A DNA stretch of 64,000 nt from positions 1 to 64,000 of the forward strand of contig JASKOT010000046.1 of the NCBI GenBank assembly GCA_032158125.1, written 5' to 3'. Shown here piece after piece: positions 55,698 through 64,000 of the stretch. The position numbers were made by a program, and so were the translations under genes. Every line of letters starts with the position of its first letter. Position 1 is the first letter of the stretch. The DNA comes from Papiliotrema nemorosa. Lineage: Eukaryota > Basidiomycota > Tremellomycetes > Tremellales > Rhynchogastremaceae. The notes beneath the pieces were generated by a model. The model did not search any database, had not been told where the DNA came from, and was given only the letters and a program-made list of their open reading frames with translations.

Positions 55698-57882
55698 TTA
55701 ATGGTGGAACTGCCATGAGCACTCCTCAATGACAGTCTGAAGGGGAAGCACGACCTACCAATCGCAAGTCGGTGTGGATGTACACCAAGTCGTTCTCGTC
55801 TGCCGCCTTGATACACTCCTTATCCATGATACTGCCACTAGCAGCAGCAATGTAAGTCGTACCACTCCTCTTGGCTCGGTGGACGTTATCCGGGAAGGGG
55901 AAGAACGCATCACTGGAGCACACCACGCCCTTCAGCTCTTTGGCGTGAGCCTCCTTCTCCTCGGCCGTGAGTGCCTCGGGGACAGTCTCGAACAGTGACT
56001 CCCATTGAGCTCGTTCTCCGCCCTCGGCAGTGAACGCTTGTCCAGTGACGAAGAGGTCAATGGCGTTGGCCTTGTCGGCTCGCTTTGTACCCTTCTTGAA
56101 AGGCAAAGCGAGGACTCGAGGGTGATGCCTCAACCACCAGTTGTCGGCCTTGTCACCTGCCAATCGAGTGCAGTGGATTCGGGATTGTTGACCGGCCCCA
56201 AGACCGATGACGGTACCGTTGAGAGCGTAGCAGACCGAGTTGGATTGGGTGTATTTGAGAGCGAGGGTAGCTACAATCAAGTCGGTCACGGCGGACTCGG
56301 GGACCTGGTCATGAGCAATCTGCTGATACACTAAGTGAGCAGGCGTACGTTCTGGTTCTTAGTCACGACGTTCTTGAACAAAGATGCGTCAATCTTGACG
56401 TCGTTTCGTCGTTGTTGCAACGAGACGCCGTAGACTTGTCGAGTCTCAATGTCGGAAGGCTCGTACGAGGGGTCCATCTATCATTCAGCTGATAGTCTTA
56501 TCTCCATGCACAGGGTGCACCCACCTGCAAGACACAGTACTTTCCGGCCTTCTTCTTCTTGAGGATCTCCAAAGCGGCATCGTCGTATCCAGGGGCAATC
56601 ACACCGTCTGAGACTTCCCGCGAGATGATCTTGGCGGTCTGAGCGTCGACAGTGTGCGAGAGCGCGATGAAGTCACCGAAAGATGACATTCGGTCGGCAC
56701 CTGATCATATCAGTTAACCAGACAAATCCGATAGGAATAGACTCACCACGAGCTCGGGCGTAAGCGCAAGCCAAAGGAGAGAGATCGGTCAGATCCTCAA
56801 CTCCAAAGACCTTGGCTTCCCTCTCATCCAATGGCAGACCCACAGCGGCTCCAGCGGGCGAGACATGCTTGAACGAAGCGGCGGCAGGGAGTTGGAGCGC
56901 AGCGGCGAGCTCCTTGACAAGGGCCCAAGAGTTGAGAGCGTCGAGGAGGTTGATGTACCCCGGGCTTCCCGAGACGACTATGCGTTGAGCTTCTTTCCTT
57001 AAGAGAGTGAGTATACTCACCATTGATAGGCATCTGACCGTTCTCGACGAAAGCCTGGGCAGGCTTCTGATGAGGGTTGGCACCGTACCTCAGAGGCAAC
57101 CTCTGGTATCCAACTCCAGCGGCCGCCTTGCTCTCCTCGGCGGTATCCAACGAAGCGTATTGCTTTCTGAAATAGTCTGAAATCGCAGAATCATATATTG
57201 CAGTCTGCTCAAACGCCTTCAAGGCCAAGCCTCGTCGGGTCTCCTCTGAAACCGCTCCCTTCTCCTTGAGCTCGGACACGACAGCGTCGTAATCGGAAGG
57301 CGAGCAGACAATGGAAGTTCGACCGTGATTCTTGGCTGCTGCTCGGAGAAGGGTGACTCCTCCGATATCAATCTCCTCGATAGCGCCGGCAAGGGTGCAG
57401 TCGGGTTTTTGGGTTTGAAGGACGAAGGGGTAGAGGTTGCAGACGACAAGGGTGATGGGTGAGATACCATTTTGCTCGAGATCGGCAAGGTCAGAGGGGA
57501 TGGCTCGAGAGAGAATACCTAAGTATCAGACACGCACGGGTTAGACCTGGGTGGACGGGCGTACCTCCGTGAACAGCAGGGTGGAGGGTCTTGACTCGTC
57601 CACCGAGCATCTCAGGAGCCTTGGTGATGGAAGAAACATCCCTTTTGGTCAGTTTAAGACCACTCTCATGTACATGGTACAATCCGCTCACTCGATCTCG
57701 AGACCAGCCTCTCGGATGAGCTTGGCCGTTCCACCTGAACCGAGCAATCGGAATCCGAGCTCCTTGAGCGACTTGGCGAATGGCAGCAAGTCAGTCTTGT
57801 CGTAGACCGACAAAAGGGCTATCCAGTGAGCTCTGACCTTGCGTCAGGATATTGAATCGTGCATACCAATAGGTTGTGACAT
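55698..57882 (-). CDS. ADE16: Bifunctional AICAR transformylase / IMP cyclohydrolase
   Basis: Catalyses the last two steps of IMP synthesis in the cytosol: 10-formyl-THF-dependent formylation of AICAR, then ring closure. It corresponds to yeast ADE16/ADE17 (PurH). The N-terminal cyclohydrolase part has [46 protein letters not shown] and CNLYPF. The transformylase part has [84 protein letters not shown] and [11 protein letters not shown], including the catalytic Lys-His pair (KH in FKHVS). The last exon is LFHH plus stop at 55698, the usual family ending. Start MSQPIALLS at 57882, its first intron interrupting codon six. About eight exons. Confidence 0.93.
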
Positions 57883-58897
57883 GGTGTTGTGTGTGGGGTT
57901 GTATAAAAAGTCGGAGATGAGAGCAACGTTCAACTTTTGACTTTTCAGGGGCGCAAGTGATAAGCGCTGAACACGATGCCACGTCATGGTTCATCGTCAC
58001 GTCTCAATACGCTGCCTTTGTCCTTACATGCATGCATATGACATTCAATCAAATGCATGCAGACCTTTGCACCGTGCTCTTCAGGATGGTATGAGCTAGA
58101 AGCTATGCGGTATGACAGTCGCACAGGCCAGTGGACGCATGGGTTGTGGCTGATTAGATAACTGAAAGAACCGAACTCAAGCGAAAACGAGGGAAGCATG
58201 CGTAGCTATCCATGTCGATCTCAAACTACACCGTCTAGACTGTCGCCATGCAAGCTCGCACGAGGGAGAAACCCATCTCGACGGCCGTAAAGAGCGTTTG
58301 AGATGGAACACTCTGATCTTCCCGATGGGTGCCTTGACCCGCCCCTTTGACCTTCCAGCTTATTCTCCTATCAAACCCTTCCATCCCGCTACCAGTGCAT
58401 GAACATGTATCAGAAGCCCATGATACGTCTCACCAGGGTTCAAGATCGTCATCGATGTCGACAGATACATCGACACTCGCGCAGGCAAGCCAAGACTTTC
58501 GCCAATACATTGATGGGAAGGGCAGTGTTTGATGGGAGGGGATCAGTCATGCGGAAAGGAACGGGACAAGAGGTCAAGACCTTTTCATCCCTTCGATCTC
58601 ATCCTTTTGCCGCTCTTCGAATGGTATAATCAAGGACAAGAGCATCCAGTCAAATTGAACAGGTGTGTACAGTGTTTGGTTCTGGCTCATATTGCAAAGA
58701 CGGCTGGACGAGAAATCAGGCTGGTCCATCTTTGACCCGACCCCTCCTGTGTCGACTCTTCCTCCTTTCGCTCATCACTCGGCTAGAAAGAATCAAGATA
58801 CAATCTCGCAAAGGCCGGTTGAGACCGAATCACATCCTCACCTTCATCACCCGGGCTATCGCGATTTTATCGATTACGTCGGGCTGACCGGATCACC
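57883..58897. promoter_or_regulatory. Divergent region ADE16 / NDR-type kinase with TGCATGCA palindromes
   Basis: TGCATGCA occurs at 58029-58036 and again at 58054-58061, 147-180 nt upstream of the ADE16 ATG. The longer arms TGCATGCAT and ATGCATGCA form an inverted repeat. From about 58.74 kb the sequence is pyrimidine rich and likely leader of the kinase message. An open frame without ATG ends at a TGA that overlaps the kinase ATG. Confidence 0.5.
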
Positions 58898-61800
58898 ATG
58901 ACAACCAAACCTGGCGCATCGCATTTTATCCATTCCGGCTTTGTCGACCTCGCCTCTCTGATCGCTTCGACCCCTTCGCGACTAGTCAGCAGTTCGAGGG
59001 TATGGGCAAACCCTTCTGCGGGGTACAACCCTATCCCTGCTTCACCTAATGGTCTTCCAGCCAAAGAAGCAGAACCGGTGAGACCAAGGGGCGTACCGGC
59101 TGGCAGGGGTGGGAAATCCGGTGCGGTCGGAAGAGGGGGTAGAGGTGCAGGTGGTGTAGGACGATCTGGCGAGTTGAGGAGGAGAAAGGTGGATAAGAAG
59201 ATGATTGGACCTCCGACTGATTTTCGGTGAGATATGATGTCTTGAGGGAGAGAGAGAGTGCTACGCTGACGACAGACACATCTTCCATGCATCAACATTC
59301 GAGGAAGCTACAGAGCTGCTATTGAGATGGTCCATCGAAGGAGTTGATGACAAGCTGGGAGGTGAGCTTTCCCCTTTTCAAAACGAGCAGGAACATGTCA
59401 CGCTGATGGTAGACCCCGCATGGGCAAATCCCATCAAAGAGCTCGTTAAAGCTCGAGCAAAGGAACAGCAAGCGAGAGCAGTAGCTGCTGTTGTGGAGGC
59501 GACCTATCGGCACAAAATCGCGGGGTATCCAGCGTTGTGAGTTCGACATCTCTAGCGCGGAGCTGATAATAGGAACCCACCGGGACAGCTGCACGTCGTG
59601 AACGGTCTTCCGTCATCTATCTACTCGACGACAAACACGTCGCTCACCCCAGTATCACCTCTGAGCGGCCCCACGGCTGGCCAGACAGCGCATGCTACAG
59701 GAAGAGGGTCCTCGATCTCCCCCTTGATCGCCAACGGGTCTACCCCTAATCTCATCGCCAACTTTCCCGCAGGTTACTTTGATGCTGCGACAAACTCATC
59801 GTCCAGCGCGGGCATAACCAGTCCACCAATCAGCCCGCTCATTAACCCTTTTGCGACTCCTACACCCCCTGCGCACGTCTCGTCGCCGACCAGCATGGCG
59901 CCGCTCAACCCAAAAGTCGTTCAGGGAGACTCGGCGGGTTTGGGCAAGAATGGTCTTCCTCTTGCTCGAAAGACCGCTCCGTTGGTGATCAAGAAGAAAC
60001 CACTCCCTCCCTCGGGTACAGCTGCGGATCTTGACGGGAAGCCAGATGCAGTGTCCGGCGCCAAGGGTTCAGCGCCATCTACCCCTCGGAAGAAGATCAG
60101 TAAAGGTCCTTCGCCTACTGCCTCCCGAGCAGCTTCGTCCATACCTGGGAACGTTCCTTTCCGGGTAGTCAAGCCGTCCTTGGAGACGCTTGAGAAAGCC
60201 ATGTCTATTGCGCTCTTCTTCGAGCAGTACTACCATTCCCTCTTACGACCTCAGCTTCGACCCCACTCGACCACGACTACGCCTGGCGTTCATGCTGGAA
60301 ACTACGTTCTGAATCGAGCCCGACGTCTTGCGCAACTCGAGGCGACCTTTGCTCTGCCTGAGAATCGCTTCATGTCTGAAGCCGAGAAAGAGATTAGGCG
60401 GGAAGAACTGATCAAAGAGGAGAACATGATATTGCGGGAGAGAAGGAGGAGAGTCGATGTCAAGGCGTTTGAGATGGGCCGTGTGATTGGACATGGTGCT
60501 TTTGGGGTGGTGAAAATTGCGAGGGAGAGGCAGAGTGGGAGATTGGTAGCTATCAAGCAGCTCCGAAAGGTCGAGTAAGTTGTCTTGCCACATCGCCATT
60601 TCTGCACCCAGCTGAGGCACACAGCATGTTGCGCAAATCTCAGGAAGGGCACGTCAAGGCTGAAAAGGATGTGTTGGCGGCCGCAGCTTCCTTGTCCTCA
60701 TCCTACTCGTCTTCTCGGATCGTCCAGCTATTCTACGCATTCCAAGATACCGATCACCTCTACCTCGTCTTGGAATATATGGGCGGGGGTGATCTACTGA
60801 ATTTGTTGGTGGAACGGGATACATTCTCTGAATCCATGACTCGATTCTATGTGGCCGAGATGATTCTCGCCCTTCAGAAAACACATGCGTTGGGCTACGC
60901 TCATCGAGATATCAAACCCGACAACTTTCTCTTTGACCCGAATGGACATCTCAAAGTGTCCGATTTCGGGCTGGCGACCGATTTACATTGGGTTCACGAT
61001 ACGAACTATTACGAGGCGCAACGGCAGGCATTGTTGAGGAAACATGGGATTGACCTGGATATCGGAGGACAAGGGGCAACGGCGGGGAACAAGACGAGGA
61101 GGATGAAGAGGGAAGAAGTGGAGAGGATAATGGGGAAAGAATGGTTGGAGCAGGGTAGGGGAGTGTTGACTTGGCGAGATAAGAACAGGAAGAAGCTGGC
61201 TTATTCAGTATGCGGGTACGTGGTGTCCATGACTTCGCGGATGAGGCTGACGGGCAGGACGAATTCATACATGGGTATGTTGATGGGTCTCCTTGGGAGA
61301 GACGTACTGATCATGTAGCACCTGAAGTCATCCGGGGCCAAGGCTACGGCTTCAGCTGTGACTGGTGGTCGCTAGGCGTAATCAGTGAGCCACATCGTCC
61401 GCCACGTCTGCGAAATAGCTTATGATTAGTGTACGAGTCACTTTACGGCTATCCTCCCTTTGTCAGCTCTTCGAGACATATCACGAGACAGAAAATGTCA
61501 GTCACTTTGTGACGACGGAGCCTCGAGCTGATGCGCAGATTGAATTGGAAAACGACATTGAAATTCCCTACAAAACCACGGCTTTCCCCACAATGTCTCG
61601 ATCTCATGACCCGACTCCTGTGTGAGCCTGAAGATCGGATCGGATCGAGTCCAGCTCAGGTGTCCGTCTTGTCCACCCATACCAGCAGAGCGGGAACGCT
61701 TGGGCAGGCGAGTGGGTTTGTCGGATTTGGCAAGGACGGGGCGGAGGATATCATGCGACATCCGTGGTTTGAGGGAGTTGACTGGGATAGTGCGTTCAGT

Positions 61801-62293
61801 CGAACACCCCTTGGACGCGTCGCTAATAGCTAGACTTGCACAAGGCAGAAGCGCCGTACCAGCCAGACTTGGATGGAGACGATGATACGCGCCATTTCGA
61901 CGAGGACATCCCCGATCAAGTGAGTGCCCACCGCCTAGTCATCCCGAGGTGTTGTTGACAATCAAGCCATTGGCCCCTGCGGGCGGTGCTAATCCCGATG
62001 CTACGAAGGATCCATTGCTCCGTCATGCCAAGCACGGAGCGAACATTTTGCAGATCCGTAAAGAGCTCGCTTTCAAGGGATGGACGTTCAAAGCGCCCAT
62101 CAGGAGCGGTTCAGAGTCGAGGTATGGCCATATGTCATACTTGTCTTCTGGAGGATCGAGCGAAGGCAGTGTGGAGACTATTGTAGGCCACGGGCAAGAG
62201 ACGGGCGCGATGATCTTGGAGGGCCTGGATGGGAGTGGGGAAGCGTCAAGCAAGGGTGTGGGTACGGTGAGAGCCAGAGCGCTGAGCTTGTGA
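58898..62293 (+). CDS. NDR/LATS-type AGC protein kinase with N-terminal CRIB-like motif
   Basis: Ser/Thr kinase of the Cbk1/Orb6/Dbf2 class. Residues about 101-115 read [14 protein letters not shown], close to the CRIB consensus (IsxPxxFxHxxHvG) for Cdc42/Rac binding. A Ser/Pro linker follows. The pre-kinase helix ([33 protein letters not shown]) corresponds to the Mob-binding region. Kinase motifs: [27 protein letters not shown] and VSDFGLA, then a long basic insert ([19 protein letters not shown]), AYSVCGTNSYMAPEV and DWWSLGVI. The C-terminal hydrophobic motif is FKGWTFKAP. About nine exons and roughly 1,000 residues. Start at 58898 is the first ATG in frame. Confidence 0.82.
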
Positions 62294-62971
62294 TGGGTTT
62301 TGAATCGAGTGACACATCATACACGGAGTAGATTGGTCTTGACGAATGATGCCTTATGCTACACTATAATGACCATGACAATTGGTTGAGAGCACTTGGG
62401 CAGAGTGCAAGTGAGACTGCGGATCAAAAAAGATGAAAGGGGTTGTTTACGACGCGTTGCCCTTCATGTCGATCAAGGAAGACACTGTCCGTCCTTCTGA
62501 CCTGCTCAACCCCGTGCCAAGGGAATTCCAGACCATGGATGGTCTTGCTCGGACTAACTTGCTATGCATCGACGCAGAGCATGAGCAGCCGATCTCCACG
62601 CGTCAAAGGGGAAGATGAACCCTGTTCCCCCCTCGCCAAACGCGTCGACGTTTCAACCGCTACCTCTTGGCCTTGTCGTGGTCTTGGCAACCCCCTCTTT
62701 GCTCCTTTCAAACGGGATGATCCCCCTTGATGCGACATTGAGAAGGGGGCTGAGGATGGGGCAAGGGGACGATGGACAGATGTATAATGGCTCGTCACCC
62801 CCTTCTTTTCCACCCTCACACCTCTCCATTCTCCTTGCCCGACCCTCCCTTTTACTCACTCAACCTGACCCCCAGAACACTCCAAGAGCTGGCTCTTAAA
62901 GTCTCATTCCCATACCCCTCACACTCTTTTCAACGCGCCATTTGTCTCCCCTTCCTTCCGCCTGACTGACC
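62294..62971. other. Intergenic, promoter of the LPMO-like gene
   Basis: About 680 nt with no supportable gene. The last 150 nt are strongly pyrimidine rich (CCCTTCTTTT, CACCTCTCC), as expected for a leader. Confidence 0.5.
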
Positions 62972-64000
62972 ATGTCCGTCTTTACTTCTCTGGCTATGGT
63001 AGCCTGTATGGGCACTGCTGTGCAGGCCCATATGAGTCTATGGCACCCTTCCATGTTCCGCTTCAACGAGAACTACCAACCCGTCGTCCCTCTTGCCGGG
63101 CAATCTTTCAACGATTGGGTGAGTCTCACTTCCCATCGCAGCCCACTCAACCCTCACCATGATTTAGACTTGAACACCACTGATATGTAGTGGTTCCGGG
63201 GCGGACTCGACTCTCCCGGATCAGAAGTCATGTCTATCACTCCTGGTCAATCCCTGACTGTCGAGATTGCCTGCGACAAGTCCTCTACCACTTACGGCAA
63301 CAACCCCTCTTCCGACGCTTGTCCTCGAGATTCCGGAGCGTATCACGCAGGCGGAACCACAGGCGATCAATCCGGCTGGTCCGGTAACAACGAGGACGCG
63401 CTACTCGGTTGTGCCCTTGCTATCGCTTACAAATCCGATGCGAAATCTGTCCAACCGGAAGATTTCACCGTCATGTCGGTAAACGAACGATGTGTCCGTC
63501 AACGAGATACAACATTTGAGATCCCGTCAAACCTCCCTGCATGTCCCGATGGCGAATGCACCTGTGCCTGGTTCTGGCAAGGCAAGAATTCAGCTTTGGA
63601 GATGTACATGACGGGATTCCGGTGTAATGTCGAAGGAGGAGTAGTCACTTCTGATCTGCCGAAACCTGTCCCTCCTCGACGTGGTCAGATTAGCGGTCCG
63701 ACTCAACCCATGTACTGGGCTAATGAACCGACAAACTTGGATTACACGCCGACTTGGGAGACGAAGCCTTCCTACAACTCTGCGTTTGGTTGGAAGAATG
63801 GTGCGCAGACGTCGGCTTTCGGTGCGGGTGGTGGAGGTGGAGGAGGGGGAGGAGCCAACACGACTCGAGTGGAAGGCAACGCCCCGCAGCCTACTTCCTC
63901 GACATTCCAAGGTGGAGGAGACGACGATGAAGAAGGCGCAACCTCCACCTCATCCAGACGACGAGGCGGAGGTCGATGGAGATCCTCAACGGTCAATAAT
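62972..64000 (+). CDS. Secreted LPMO-like protein, truncated by window edge
   Basis: Extracellular protein of a basidiomycete family that resembles lytic polysaccharide monooxygenases. The signal peptide MSVFTSLAMVACMGTAVQA is followed at the cleavage point by HMSLWHPSMFRFNENY, so the mature chain would start with His, as required for a copper histidine brace. A 72-nt intron (63119-63190) lies between DW and WFRGGLDSPGSE. Later blocks include GQSLTVEIACDKSSTTYG, ALAIAYKSD, ERCVRQRDTTFEIP and CPDGECTCAWFWQGKNSALE, with several Cys for disulfides. After about residue 250 a Gly-rich and Ser/Arg-rich tail begins; a GPI signal could lie beyond position 64000. Copper binding and polysaccharide substrate are inferred only. 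Confidence 0.68.

Noticed and set aside
58665..58901. 79-codon frame ending in a TGA that overlaps the kinase ATG, read as a coupled upstream ORF
   Set aside because: It has no ATG (it begins at GTG) and lies in pyrimidine-rich leader sequence. No in-phase splice to the kinase was found, so neither a uORF nor an extra exon is supported.

Overview
The window reads as nuclear DNA of a basidiomycete yeast, most likely a tremellomycete (Cryptococcus/Kwoniella relatives). Nearly every recognisable gene is cut by several short introns of about 40-70 nt with GTRNGY donors, CTRAY branch points and YAG acceptors. The gene content is fungal: OCH1-like mannosyltransferase, Spo7, an Lds/Rrt8 protein, ERG2, Zn2Cys6 regulator, PRA1/ZRT zinc pair, and bifunctional ADE16/17. 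No rRNA, tRNA, transposon or CRISPR was recognised by eye. Exon joins were made by eye from frame, splice consensus and protein-family fit.

Layout. 0-8 kb: homopolymer C at the edge, a Spo7-like phosphatase subunit, a small unrecognised minus-strand gene, an OCH1-like glycosyltransferase and an EI24-type membrane protein. 8-19 kb: an orphan gene, a short-chain dehydrogenase, another small orphan, ribosomal protein eL34, an HSF-type transcription factor whose DNA-binding domain lies near its C-terminus, and an orphan gene. 19-33 kb: sugar transporter, a long intronless Ser/Pro-rich membrane protein, ribosomal eS30, prephenate dehydratase, an RS/Gln-rich nuclear-type protein and ribosomal eL31. 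34-38 kb: DAL5-type transporter and ERG2.

37.7-42.3 kb is an accessory-looking block of small minus-strand genes with acidic C-terminal tails. Two of them are clear diverged paralogues of each other. 42.7-49.3 kb holds a TauD/Jlp1-type sulfonate dioxygenase, an MFS transporter and a Zn2Cys6 regulator that together look like an organosulfur-use cluster. 49.6-58 kb: Mss116-type DEAD-box helicase, then a divergent ZIP zinc transporter/PRA1 zincophore pair, then ADE16/17. 58-64 kb: an NDR-type kinase carrying a CRIB-like motif, and the start of a secreted LPMO-like protein cut by the window edge.

The strongest new-looking signal is regulatory. All three ribosomal-protein genes in the window (eL34, eS30, eL31), unlinked and on both strands, carry the same 11-mer TTTGCCACCCA in the same orientation 120-200 nt before the start codon. 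Each copy is accompanied by AACGCCGA / TCGGTGTTA-type elements. Other points are a perfect 18-bp inverted repeat inside the eS30 first intron, four Cys/His motifs on the zinc transporter ectodomain that resemble the PRA1 tail, and the unknown paralogue block.
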